From: Stereocaulon alpinum
Taxonomy: Eukaryota; Ascomycota; Lecanoromycetes; Lecanorales; Stereocaulaceae
Length of the DNA stretch: 64,000 bases
Assembly (NCBI GenBank): GCA_018257865.1
Contig: JAEUBA010000087.1
Coordinates: 62,001 to 126,000, forward strand
Direction of reading: 5' to 3'
This document shows positions 1-11,300 of this stretch, piece by piece; the first letter of the stretch is position 1; each line of letters starts with the position of its first letter. A program made the position numbers and the translations under genes. The notes beneath the pieces were generated by a model. It was not told the origin of the DNA, did not search any database, and saw only the letters and a program-made list of their open reading frames with translations.

Positions 1-573
1 ACAGAAAAGCCACTCGGCCAATCACTAGACGAGTATGACCTATGTCTTAAGGAGTGTATGCGCTGTCTCAAACCAGGCGGCTACCTCGAATTTTTCGTTA
101 TGGACTCAGAGATCGTCAATGCCGGCTCCCGCGGCTCAGCCGTCTCAGTCGAATTCGGCTTCAACCTTAAGACCCGCGGCTACGATCCCGCTCCCACAAA
201 GAGCTGGCTCGGTCGCGTCCGCCGTGCAGGCTTCGACGATATCAAGCGCGCCTGGACATTCCTGCCTATGGGAACGCCGACAAAGGAACAGCACCAGCTT
301 CCAGAGACGCCTCCACCTGATGTTTCGACTTTCGAAAGGGGATCGCGGAAGATTGAAGCTGTGCAAGGACCTGTGGGGTCGACCGCTGATGCAGCTAGTA
401 TGTCTGGATTGGTGGGTAGTTGGGCATGGGAGCAGTGGATGTTGAGGTTGCAGTTGGAGATGGGCAAGGAGCAGTTGCTTGAGGGTGTGGGTGCTGTGTT
501 GGAGGAGGGGAAACATACGGGTGCGGGATGGAGGTGTTTGAGTGGGTGGGCGAGGAAGCCGATGGAGGTGTGA
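1..573 (+). CDS. Class I SAM-dependent methyltransferase, C-terminal part (5' truncated)
   Basis: The reading frame is open from base 1 and ends at TGA 571-573, so the gene starts upstream of the window. The visible 190 codons begin inside the Rossmann fold. The stretch CLKPGGYLEF near the start matches the post-motif III signature (LKPGG) of SAM-dependent methyltransferases, and a WLGRVRRAGFDDI segment resembles the strand and helix that follow it in Methyltransf_25/11-type fungal enzymes. The SAM-binding glycine motif must lie upstream. No intron is needed in the visible part. The substrate cannot be told. The internal ATG at 58 is not the true start, because the conserved frame continues upstream of it. 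Confidence 0.75.
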   Translation, partial: TEKPLGQSLDEYDLCLKECMRCLKPGGYLEFFVMDSEIVNAGSRGSAVSVEFGFNLKTRGYDPAPTKSWLGRVRRAGFDDIKRAWTFLPMGTPTKEQHQLPETPPPDVSTFERGSRKIEAVQGPVGSTADAASMSGLVGSWAWEQWMLRLQLEMGKEQLLEGVGAVLEEGKHTGAGWRCLSGWARKPMEV

Positions 574-1552
574 GGAGATTGAATGAAGATATACCTCTTT
601 CCTTTGTCAGAAACGTGGAACGCGGAGCAGGGGGAACGGTGGTCGGAGCTTTGTGGTGTGTATAGAATGAATGTCAATGAGATCTTGGCTCCTCTATCTC
701 CGCCTCAAACGATTCTGTCCCTCACAAGTCTGCCAACTCATACTAGTCAATCTCACATCCCATCCCACCTTCCACCTACCATCCACCACAACCCTACAAT
801 CTCACTCCTCCCATCCCCATCCCCAACCAAACCCCAAACCCCCCTGCCCAAGCCCCCCCCTTACCTCCTTCCCTCAAAAACCTCCCTCCCTCCTCCTACC
901 CCATAAATCCCCACGCCGTCCCCTCCCACCCTTAGACTCCAACATCCAGCTCCAACATCCAACATCCAACTTCCGTAGCCTTTACCCACCACGCTATTGT
1001 AATATCTCAATACATCCGGACCATCACTCTACCCGCAGGCTGCGCTCTGGAATGGAATGTCGAGCGGGTGTCTATCTATAGATGTCTGGTGGTGTGGTGG
1101 GATGTGGGTGTATGGGATGGGTTTCTGTGTTTGGTGGTGTGGTGGGATGTGGGTTGTGGGTAGGTAGGTAGGTATTGGACGGATGGGATGGGATGGGATG
1201 TGGGGGGTGCATTTGGGGTGAGGGAGGGAGGGAGGGAGGAAGGGAGGGAGGGAGGGAGGAAGGGAGGGAGGGAGTGGTGTGGGTGGTGAAGGGGAATGTT
1301 TTACTTAGTTAACAGGATGGAGTATAGTAAGTATCTATATTTGGAGATGAATTGAATCAATAAGACCGGCTTGCGAGGTGATGACGTTGTCTATCTGCAT
1401 CGGTCCTCCGCCCACCTCCAGTCTTGTTCCATGCAACCAGCCAATGACCTGTCGATTGTTGAGTGAGGCTCTGGGCAATTCGACCTCATACCATAGGCCT
1501 ATCTAGAGCAGGCACGACTTGAAAGCAATTGCGTCGTGCAAGTTCCTGTTCG
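574..1552. other. Intergenic spacer with strand-asymmetric composition
   Basis: No supportable gene. From about 690 to 1000 the + strand is strongly C/T-rich with runs of C and A. From about 1080 to 1280 it turns abruptly G-rich with almost no C. A 22-bp direct repeat (1087-1108 and 1132-1153) opens the G-rich half. The open frames at 583-1081 are low-complexity shadows of the pyrimidine tract. The spacer lies between two convergent genes, so 3' UTRs probably occupy both ends. Confidence 0.6.
1158..1274. repeat. G-rich microsatellites: GGTA, GGATG and GGGA runs
   Basis: Three simple repeats follow one another. A TAGG/GGTA run lies at about 1158-1174, a GGATG run at about 1181-1200, and a GGGA-type run with periodic GGAA interruptions at 1220-1274. 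The last contains more than ten GGG tracts separated by one or two bases, so the + strand could form G-quadruplexes. The tract is noncoding. Confidence 0.85.
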
Positions 1553-3864
1553 TTAGATCAAAGTGATGATCCTCTTTTCTTGTTCCTGAAAGTGTCCCTC
1601 GTGGACTACATATACGTAACGGCATTCGAATGAGATCTCCTGTAGCTCTTCCTTGCGTGTGTACTCAGCGTTGCCCCGAGATTCGCCCATGAATTCGGAA
1701 CTATCATATGCGGAAAATGTACCGACACGCCTGAAGACATCTCCTGTTATCGGAACAAGTATTAGCCCGTCAAAATAATCAATCGTTCCTGACCAAACGA
1801 GGATCGGTAAAAGGCAAAATCTTTCGGGCCTGCAATGCCTAGCATCATCAATTGCGCATTTTATCGTTGTCGTATGTAAGGACGTGGATGCATTCGCAGG
1901 ATGTAGACAACGCATTCGTTCAGACCACCAGCCTTGCACGTATCCACTCACTAGCCCTCCCTGTAGACGAATTGAGCCATACTCTGCTTGCATCGTGTAG
2001 TCGTCTTCATCGATATCCTTGTCAAGCATACGATAGGTCGTACTTAGGATTGTGAGATTGGACACTTCCCACCGATCTGAATCTCTGCTGTCGAAGGCCA
2101 TACTTCCTTCAACGGAGGCCCAGGACCAAGATGGAGCCCGATAGCCCTTAGGTCTAAAGGAGGGTTCAAGTGATTGCCACATCAACTCGTATGGTAGATC
2201 CCGCCGCCATAAGCCTGCTATGCACGTGTCTTGCATATGTGGCTGTATTGTTCTCTTTAGACCCTCTAGTGCAATCAACTTATCCTCTTTTCTTGTCAAA
2301 ATGCAACACGTGTAGTCTTCAACCGCTTTATGCCACTTCCGAAGCAGGAAGCCCTGATTCAAGCCTTCTGTAGTCCCTAGGTCGGGGCGTGATCCAAGAC
2401 TTCGATCATGATATAAACGATGGAAAGAATGGGACGTGCGACGGGAATCGGAGTAACTGAAACCCCAGGGAAAGTTCTCGCACGCTTCCAAATCCGGGCA
2501 ACTCCAATGAACCTGGTCTGAGCCGAATGAGATCTGTCGCGGAACCTAGAGACCCGTAAGCACAGGCAGCATAGTGAGGCCTGGGTTTGTACGAGTAATC
2601 GTTCTTGACAGACCCAAGCCCTTTTCCTTAGTGGACTGGTTTGCAGCCCCGCCCTTGCATGTTCCTCGTGTACTAAGACATATGACCTTGGTGTTGTGTT
2701 CCCGTCGCTGCAATGATCAACCTTGATGACCGCAGGCGACAGTGGTTCCCTAGGCAAGAACAAACCCTCTTCACAGTTCGAAGCCGCCTCTGCTGCAATG
2801 TTACCCAGAGCATTTGCATAGATACCTCCCATTTTACGGGACTCTCTTCGCCAGTCCTGCTTTGATGTCTGGATAATACAAAGAGAATCGATCCATAAAT
2901 ATTTCACACCGAGTTTTCTGGTAAGCTCCACGGCATCTGCGAAGGTCCTAGGGAAAGAAGCCAGAGGTATCCGAGTCTCCATTTCACTGATATTTTCATT
3001 GGTAAGTCTGGGGGGCCGTGGGCCTTCAGGACTTCCCCAACAATGACTCAGAGTGATGTAGGGGATCTCGGATTCGAGTGGATCGAGAATCTTGAGAAAA
3101 GGGTCGCGATCACCAACTAGGCTTCCGACGTCGATGAGACGAGCAGGTAGCTCAACATCAAAGCGTCTAGATGCCGCTGTAGCCTGTTTACCATTGGACT
3201 TTTGAGTCTTTCTTCCATCGGTCTGTTTCCGTATTCGGACTTTGTTCCGAGCATTCTTTGAGCGTTTGAGATTCTTGTCATGCGGAATAGTAAACCTTCC
3301 GCAGTCGTGATGCCTGTTACATACGTCAATCCATTCCTGAATCTGTAACCAGGTATCTCGAGAGCCGGTCGAGGGGTCAAGTCTGTGGACGAAGCAGAAT
3401 TCCGGATCTAGGGAGCCCGTGGGCATATGAACCCTCCTGCCGGATGTATCAAGCATCAACGATTCTAGTGAATGTAAGAGTTTTGAATTGCGCTCATGCC
3501 ATGACATGATATGCTCAATGAATCAGGCATGGAACCTACCGTCCAGTGCATGGATATCGAATGATCTATCCCCAAATCTGTCTTCGAAACTAAACATTAA
3601 TTCTCCGATCCCAAACCCTGAGATATTGTCTTTAAATGCGCTATACGACGAGAACTGATCTCGTCGTATGTCACCACCATTGTCTAGTTCCTCGGCCGCA
3701 GCGTTGACCCGCCAATCCCAAAGAATCGTACAAATACTGCACCCTTCAGAAGCAGCTGCCTGCATAAATTGAGGGTTAGGGTGGTGTTTTCCGCGGCGAA
3801 GAGGGTTTTCGAGTTTTACTACAGCCTCAAAGGCTTTGCGGCATGCGCCACATAGCGTGGCCAT
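1553..3864 (-). CDS. HET-domain (heterokaryon incompatibility) protein
   Basis: Three exons, complement(1553..2545, 2593..3464, 3540..3864), sum to 2190 nt (729 aa). The introns are 75 nt (3465-3539, branch CTTAC, acceptor CTAG) and 47 nt (2546-2592, branch CTTAC). A Cys-rich N-terminus (CGACRKAF, CSIC) is followed by a Lys/Arg-rich segment and then the HET domain at about residues 245-395. Visible HET blocks are YITLSHCWG, LWIDSLCIIQ, MGGIYANA and RAWVCQERLL. After the second intron come the usual downstream blocks ISFGSDQVHW, DKLIALEGL and APSWSWASVEG. HET proteins trigger cell death when genetically different hyphae fuse. The partner here is unknown. The gene looks intact. The apparent frameshift near 2550 is explained by the 47-nt intron. 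Confidence 0.9.
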
Positions 3865-4599
3865 TTCTCGAGCTCGTCAAAGTATCGATACCCGGAACAC
3901 TCTCACCAGGACTTCTGGCACTCGAAGACTCCCAAATATGGAGAAACGCAATATAGCTGATGAATGAAGACAACACCAAAATCAAGTCGGTGCCACCTCT
4001 CCACGTGAGGAACTTTGGTGGTATATGCGGATTAGCCTCGACGTGGAGTTAGGCAACACCATTGATATTTCGACGGAAACGCTAAGAAGTAACCAACCTA
4101 GCGAGGCGTGGCCCTACTCTACTGATATGCACGTCTGATGTGGACCCAACAATATCAGGCCATACGTTGTGATCATGCTTTGCTGATAGATTCAGTCATC
4201 GATATGTATGTAGTGGTCAATATTTGCCCATGAGATCTGGTATTCGGGCTAGATTTATCAAAACCAAGTTCACATCCATAATCTTTTATTAGATTCGCTG
4301 GAAGCTTCATTCAGTTATAGTGTGGGTAGGGAGTACCCTAACAGCTCACAATTGCCAAGTGAATACAAGAAGGACTATTCGACAGCTTCCGAGCATCAGC
4401 GTAGCCGACTGGGTATAGACGCTGAGTACAGAAAGTCCAACAATGCGTAGGGCATAGCAGACACGTATCTGGCCAACCGAAAGAAAGGCCCAAGAGCAAC
4501 GCTTCAACATTGGCTGCACGCTCTTTCCCGCACTTCCATGCACCGCAAAAACATTAAGCTTCTTGTACATTGGACATATCCAACCACTCATCTCTACCA
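3865..4599. other. Intergenic: upstream of HET gene, downstream of membrane protein gene
   Basis: About 735 bp. Only short frames without similarity are seen (for example 4346-4600 on the minus strand). The 3864 side should hold the HET promoter and 5' UTR. I see no repeat or RNA gene. Confidence 0.5.
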
Positions 4600-5562
4600 T
4601 TACCTCCTGATAGTCCCACTACTCAACTCCTGATACCTTGGCTCCCCCGTACCCAACGAGCTCCCCGGCAACTCCTCAACCTCCCTCGACTCCGGCATCT
4701 CCGCCCTAAACGCCTGCTTCCTATCCCCCGGCCCCATAAACCCAGGCAGAGGCGCATGGTCATCACCCATAGTCTGATTAACATAGTCCCGCATCCTTCT
4801 ATTCGCCCTCTTCTCCCTTGCCAGCAGAAATATCACACTGCCTAGAGCCGCAAGTAGCGGGATACCAATACCCAAACCAACGCCCACACCAACTTTAGCT
4901 GAATTATTGGGTGAGGCAGCTGGAGAAGCAGTCGGACACGAAGCCTGCGCAGTTGCCGACAGAGATGTCCCGGCACTCGCACTGGCCTGCTTCGACAACG
5001 CAGCCACAGGCGCGACAGTGAAGCCCGACGGCCAAGCTGACCCGTTGTATATCTCTGCTGGCATATTCATCGCTATGCTCGGGAAAAGCGTGCCATTGGG
5101 ATCGTCGCAGCAGGATGTGATATTACCAGAGGAACCGCCGGCAGAGCAGCACCAATTGTTGTCTGAGCAGCGGAAGACGGAGTTGGGCGCTGAATTTGTG
5201 AAGGAGGAGGGGCATTGCGTGAAGCATTCTGACGTGGTCCAGGTTTTGTCGGTGCAGGCGCCTGTGTTTATCGATTGGTCGTAGATCATGTAGCACTGCA
5301 AGGAGGGCGCGTTAGTGAGTTGTTATGCTTTGGTGTGGATGGGAGAAGTGATCGTGTAGGGGTTATTTACAAGGCCGGATGTTAGGCATGCTTCGCCGAC
5401 TGAACAGCAGTGGGACTGGCTTGCAGTGCCATTACATGGGCTGAAGCCCGACGCTGGGCGTCCGTCGGTGGAATAGCATGTTTGTGCGAGTATTATTGAG
5501 CTATGGGTGATGAGTAGTAGCAAAAGTATGGCAGGTGTTTCTAGCATAGTCCGTAACATCAT
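4600..5562 (-). CDS. Cys-rich secreted-type single-pass membrane protein
   Basis: Two exons, complement(4600..5295, 5371..5562), give 295 aa. The 75-nt intron 5296-5370 has GTAAAT and TTGCAG ends and splits the conserved ...EACLTSGL^CYM... block in phase 0. The N-terminus is a signal peptide (ILLLLLITHSSIILA). The ectodomain carries paired cysteines (HCCSVGEACL, DNNWCC, TSCCDD). A Ser/Thr/Ala-rich linker follows, then a transmembrane helix beginning VGVGVGLGIGIPLLAALG, and a basic then acidic cytosolic tail with an AEMPES and ELSSGT end. This is the common Pezizomycotina architecture with a Cys-rich head, mucin-like stalk and one TM helix; its function is undefined, possibly wall sensing. A decayed relative lies 1.4 kb away at 6930-7920. 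Confidence 0.8.
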
Positions 5563-6370
5563 GGGCCTGGTAACGAACTACCTAGCCTCGAGGAAGCTGT
5601 CGAAGTTATCGCGTTCCAGGATTGGATAGCAAAAAGTACAACTAGGGTTCAGATGCTCGGCTGCGACGAGATGAGTTGTACGAGCGGTGGACCGCCAAGT
5701 TAACGTAACGAGTGTAGTAGTGATGTAGCGACAAGAAGGTATCGTGTCAATCAAAAAGATGATCACAATGCAACAAACATAGGCACGGTCAAACACATCC
5801 CGGGAAACACGAGTCGTTGGGGAGATCCATCCTTTAAGAAAATCCTTCGAATCCTTAGCTGTTTGTCCCGCCCTTGTTAGCGTACGTTTCTTTGAGCGAA
5901 GGAAGCGGGCTAAACGTGGCTTTGAAGAAAGTCAAACAAGCGACCAATTAGGCCTCCCGGATAACCGCTCTGTCTCAGATGTCATGCAGCCCTATTCCTT
6001 CAAGCTTGCACGGCCCCTATGCTTGACTTAGATCGGACGCTGGATGCCGTTGGCTTTCGGCCTGATTTGAAATGCGAGATGCTGAACGATTCGAGAATGT
6101 AACCTCATTTTGATCTGCTTTGCCAAAGCCTGCAGGCTTCAATGGCCAATGGAGAAACATGCTCAAGACAATAGAACATCTGCCCATCGGAAATTCGAAG
6201 ATGTTTACGGGTTCTGTAGTCAGGGCCATTGGAGAATTGCGCATTCGACATCCGAAGGTGTTCGAAGTTTCCAGAGGTTTTGATCACCTTTTGTGCTCTT
6301 TAGTGGTTCATTTCCAATGCTCCTAATGATGTTACGGTCTTGTTTGTGTGATCGACAGCCGGTCTGCGGG
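5563..6370. other. Intergenic: promoter side of the Cys-rich membrane protein gene
   Basis: No supportable gene. Short frames at 5578-5796 and 6017-6326 have no recognisable features and overlap on both strands. The left inverted end of the MITE begins at 6371. Confidence 0.5.
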
Positions 6371-6718
6371 TAGAAGAGTTCCCCGGTCAACTGGCCATAC
6401 CCCTCAACTGGCCAACCCTATAGGGCTGAGCCTCCAACACCAATCTTGATGTTATTACTCTGGGTTTTAACTCCACACGCAGCAGGTTTATTGTTATATC
6501 TTCGCGTATAGAACTATAGTGCTTATCATTATCTACAAGTTCTAAACCTGAAGTCTAGTCGTTACGTGTCTACTTCGCAAGTTATGGTCGTCGGTAATTA
6601 TACCCCTAGAGGCGCCCGGAGCTAGACCCCGGAGAGATAAGAATCAGAAGCTCTGGGGCTCAGCCCTATAGGGTTGGCTAGTTGAGGGGTATAGCTAGTT
6701 GACCGGGGAACTCTTCTA
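6371..6718. mobile_element. MITE with 62-bp terminal inverted repeats and TA flanks
   Basis: Positions 6371-6432 and 6657-6718 are inverted copies over 62 bp with only three mismatches, giving a 348-bp element. Both ends carry TA, as expected for the target duplication of Tc1/mariner-type elements, followed by GAAGAGTTCCCCGG. The 224-bp interior has no coding capacity, so this would be a non-autonomous miniature element. All three differences between the ends are CpA/TpG to TpA changes. The family assignment rests only on the TA flanks and is inferred. Confidence 0.8.
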
Positions 6719-6929
6719 TGTCCAACCTCGGTCCAGCAACACTTTTGCGTGGTCATTGCTGCAACCAGGGTGAGTCGCCAATGGCCTATGTACTGGAGTT
6801 GCATACTCGAATACCTTCTTTCTGGGCCATGGCCGTCTTTAGGTGATGTCAAAGACATTCGGATCTGTAATTTTTGGAAACGAGTTGGCCAACATTGGCA
6901 TCGGATACGTCCGTCGTTCTTGCGCTCGG

Positions 6930-7920
6930 ATCGTTCAACGCTTATAGTACCACTCAACCACTTTCCTACTCCTGCTGTTCCTTGTATCTTTCCTACCTCA
7001 CTTCTAAGAGGCATCTCGGCTAAATGGCCTGAATAGGTTTGGTAGACAATAATGTCCACCTCCACCTCATACTTCAGTTCCCTTCGAGCGGAATGCTGCT
7101 GCTGCTGCTGCTGCTGCGGGTCCTTGCGTTTCTTCATAGGCAACCCAAAAATCGAAGCCCCTGCAGCAGCAATAAGAGGCGCTCGAACCTCTAGATTCAC
7201 TCCAACGCCTACTTTCATTTTGTCACTGTTGCTGCTTGGACAGGACGCTGCCGGTTTGGAAGCGTTAGATATTGCAGGTGGGCTTGTCGAAGGCCCAGGT
7301 GGCAATCCTGTAAAAGGCACGAGTGTCATCCCGGGTGCCGATGCCGATCCATTGGTCAATTGATTTGTGCTTTCCGAGGAAGGCGATTGGGGGGATGCTT
7401 AGATCTTTGCAGCAGCTTGTCGTGTTAGTGCCATTTGCACAGCATCATCACCCGTCACTGCAGCGAAAGAGAAGGTTCTACAAGGCTATATTGTAAGCTG
7501 TTGGAGCGCGCGGGGTCAAAATTCAATGTAGAAAACTGTTGTTTGTTCGATGCTACGGTACCTACAGTTAGTGGATGGACAAAGTCGAAGACAATGCGGA
7601 TCCTGTTCAGTGCTGTCCTGTGGAGGCGCCTGTATTGGTGGAAAGTTCGCTTAGTGAGAAGCAGAGCCCAGAGCTCAAGCATGCGTCGCCGGTACTGCAG
7701 CAAGTTGATGTGCTGGCTGCCGGGATACATGGCTGGTACGTAGACGGTGCGGTGGTAGTATCATCTGATCAGGGACCACGTGTGACAACAATGTTAACAA
7801 ATCAAATAGTAGTAGAGAATGGCGGTGATTTATGTAGATTTGTGACATTGTGGTAATAAGGGTGCCGGTAGCGAACAGAGCAAGGGCGTTAAGGACTGGA
7901 ATAAAGAGAACTAGACGTGC
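6930..7920 (-). pseudogene. Decayed paralogue of the Cys-rich membrane protein gene
   Basis: Read on the minus strand, scattered frames match the intact gene at 4600-5562 in the same order. They are a hydrophobic signal-like stretch (about 7860-7910), then a block reading CCSTGDACLSSGLC (about 7670-7710), then CSDG, two stops and CC, then TTSCCKD (about 7410-7460), and finally a C-terminal part with MKVGVGVNLEVRAPLIAAAG, a polyglutamine run and AEMPLRSEVG. Frameshifts and stops separate these pieces. The double TGA sits where the intact copy has NW before CC. The intron present in the intact gene at the SGL^C junction is absent here. The MITE lies immediately downstream. The ends of the pseudogene are approximate. 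Confidence 0.75.
7097..7127. repeat. CTG/CAG trinucleotide run inside the pseudogene
   Basis: About eight consecutive TGC triplets on the + strand, which would read as polyglutamine in the pseudogene frame. It probably arose by slippage after or during decay. Confidence 0.75.
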
Positions 7921-8319
7921 TTGTTGAGCTACGACGAAAGCGGAAATGTTAGTGAAGTGGACCTGTCAGTGAAGACAGACAGTGGATTGGTGCCATCCAG
8001 AGTTAGCTTAATTTCATCTAGTGATCACATACGCAGAGATTTCGTGGGCTATTATCGTCGACCAATGAATTTTCGCAGACAACGGCTCAGCGTCGACTTC
8101 GGTGGATCGAGGTAGAGGGCTGAGGCCAATTGCATCTTACCATTTCCGCAGCTGGAAGTCCGCATACAGCTTGTTGGACAAGAACCCGCCATCCAGCTAG
8201 CACAATAGCGTCTATGTGTGGGCATGAATGGCTGATTCCTCTCGTACTCTCAGACCCAGATGAGCACGTAGCGTCTTGAAGGATACACAGTTACACCTAC
8301 AACATTCAATTCCTACAAC
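7921..8319. other. Intergenic, no gene seen
   Basis: About 400 bp between the pseudogene and the 3' end of the next gene. The short + frame at 7921-8115 has no features of a real protein. Confidence 0.5.
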
Positions 8320-11300
8320 CTATTCCAACCACTCCGCCTGCAGTCCCTCCAAGAACTCCATGTCGACATTGACAAAGCTCCTCCACAGGTCAACCTCAAG
8401 TCTCCATGGCTCCGTCTGAATCACGAAAGTAGTGGCAGTGGCGTACTTCAAAAGGTCTTCCTCATTCGTACCCATAACAAGATAAAGATTCCGTTTGACA
8501 AGCACTCTCTCTCCCAACAAATGCTTATACGGCAGGATTCGCAAACGAGCTGAATGATGCATGCTTGTCTCAGAGAAAGGCATATCTTTCGGCAGGAAGT
8601 TCCACTCCCAAGCACGGCCAAGAGCGTCGGTGAAGGAACTTAGGTCACGCAAATCAAGGCCGACCATGAGTGGATAGAAGTGTGGGGCTTCCCAAAGGCG
8701 CAATAGGGCAAATCGCGCTGATGGGTGGACTTTCGAGAACTGCCGAGCGGTCATAAGCAAGTGCTCCTTCGATGGGGGATGCTCGACCTCGTGAGAAAAC
8801 TTGATATCATCTGTCATGATACGCAGATCGATATAGAAGTCTCGCTCATGGCCCGGCTCTGCAACGGCCATCGCTCGACCTGGCGTCAAGGACTGATAGG
8901 TGTTCTGGATGATGCCTGCCTTGTAAAGCTTTGCGATTATAGGCCGGACGGCTACGTCCCACTCGATTGGGTAATCGTGAAACTTGTGATCCTTCCAATA
9001 AGTATCCCACTCATCCCAAAAGCTCTTTGGCTTGAACTTATCACTTGCGTACGATCGACGGCTAGGTGGATTCCGAGCACGTTCTTTCTGATTCAAAATC
9101 ATAGAGTCTTTATGAAGAATACCATACTCTGAGTCGAAGAACTTGTTGCGAAAGAATAGGGTCATCATCGCTCGAGCATCGCATATGTCGGCGATGACTC
9201 GACGGTTGCGATGGGGGTGGACATCAAGGAAACGGAGGACTCGAATCCAAGAAAGTCTGCTATCCAGAGATTCTTGATACATGGCCATCTGCTTGACGAG
9301 AACATCTGCTTCCCGGCGTCGTTGATCCGCACCTAGTGCTAGATCACCTGCATGCCATGACTTCTTGAAGGCTGTTGACGTATGAGCTGAGAATATCCCC
9401 AATTCGCTAAGATCCTTACCTCTAGATTTCTCCCGATCCATGAAAGTCCAGAATTCTCCGTCAACATTCTCTCCATACGGTGTGGCTGGCTTCCACTTGC
9501 TGAGCAGCAGCATATCTTTCCGAAATTCTTCCGGAATTGTCAAAGGCCCCGTAATGCTTTCCCCGTTGGAGCTTGGTCCACTTCCCTTCTTATCGGTAAC
9601 GACCATGTCGGCGGCATCAATGCCGTCGTCATTATCGCTTTTGTCTTTGCTGCCGTCTTCTAAAAGATATTGACTCTCTTCCTCCGAAGACTCAGTGTTT
9701 TCGAATTCCTCATCCGTGTCCATATCGTTCACGAATCTCACCCAGTCAGGGCCACTGTTGAGGAATCTCTCCAGATCATTTACCTTTCCTCTGCAAAGGG
9801 CTTTCGTATTTCCTCCGTTGAGTTCTTCGGGAAATAGTACGGCGTCCTCTAACAAATCCGCTTCGTTATAGAATTTTGACGCGTCAGGATCAGTGGCCAG
9901 CTGCTCAACGAGGGTCTTGCCCTCGGGATTCAGAACATGGCCACGTCCATGTTGTATCTCGTCCCAGATACTGTAAGCGTCCTCACCAGGCTTAATATCG
10001 CGAGCCCAGAAGGTGACTGGGTCTCGAGTAATAGTCTTCAGAGTTGATGAGGCAGGTTTATACAAGTCTTGCAAGGAACCAAATCGGTGGGCTTTTACCA
10101 ACGTCTATCACCGTCAGTGCTCTAACTGAAACCCATAGTGAATAAGCGGACTTACCTCGTAGACAGTGTTGTACAAATTGGCAAAGTGTTGACCCGGCTC
10201 CAGATCCCATATGTACACATCATAATAGTCGTTGAATCCAAAATGCCATTCTCGGGCATCCTCCATCTTCTGGAAAAACCCTGGCCCTATCTCAGCAAGA
10301 GAGATCCATTCATTCTTTGAAGCCCTCCCCAACCCAGATTTTTCACGAGTAAGCCACAGCTCGTCTTTGGGCGGCTCTGAGATTATACGACCTGTCTTGG
10401 CATCTCGTATGAGCACTAGCACCTGTGAAGTCTGCATGGAAATATACTGGAGGAAGCGGCGCATCGCTGGGTCGTTTCGTTTGACGTTGGCGCACATGAA
10501 ATTGCGAGTCTCCATGAATCTGTGAGCTCGACGAAATTGATGGCCCCTTGAACCAGTTTGGTCTCTGTTGGTCAAGCTCGCGGCTTCTTCAAACTGTTGA
10601 TATGGTATGAACCCCTAGCCAAGATACCATCAGTGTACGAACCTCCGGCTCAGAGAAACAGGCTTACCATTTGCAGTAGCTGTTGTCTGGGCCGATCCCC
10701 TTTCCATAACAGCCAATTTGCAGCTGGAAAGTACTGAAAGTTCGCCAGAATGTTCAGATCAAAGAATTCGTCCCAATGCCGGCAAAGCTTGATGGCGTCG
10801 TGAAGTTGACTATCTTTCGCAATCAGACAGAATTGAAGCCAACCACCTCGGGTGACAGCTCGCTCGCTTGGGTAATTGTAAATGTATCTCCCGCAGATTT
10901 TGACACGCATCTTCTTAGACTTGAACATCCCGTCATCGTCGAGCTTACCAAAGTCGATAAGTGTCTTCCCTTTGTCCTCGTCCGGCGGATTAAAACTCCC
11001 ACGCGACTGCTCGACAAGACTCTGCCGTTGTTGCTGGGCTATTTGTGTCTTCTTCTCTCTGTCTGGAGCCCATTTATCGATACGGCTGCTTCTCGGTGCT
11101 TTGATATGTTCCCCTTGAAGTCCTGCCTTTCCTCGCTTCGCGACTGTCTTGTTGGCTTCATCCTCGTCCGTGTCATCGTCGTAGTGATCCTCCTCTTCTT
11201 CATCATCGCCTCTACCTAGATCAGCGCAAGCATCGCGGGTCTCTTGCAATCCCGGATTGTCCATCCTCAGGGCAAGATCCCTCAAGTCAGTGTCAGTGAC

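Noticed and set aside
583..1081. Open frames in the pyrimidine-rich spacer
   Set aside because: They are low-complexity translations (Pro/Ser/Leu/His) of a C/T-rich tract.
2377..2600. Apparent frameshift in the HET gene
   Set aside because: A 47-nt intron (2546-2592) with branch CTTAC restores the frame and yields the expected ISFGSDQVHW block.
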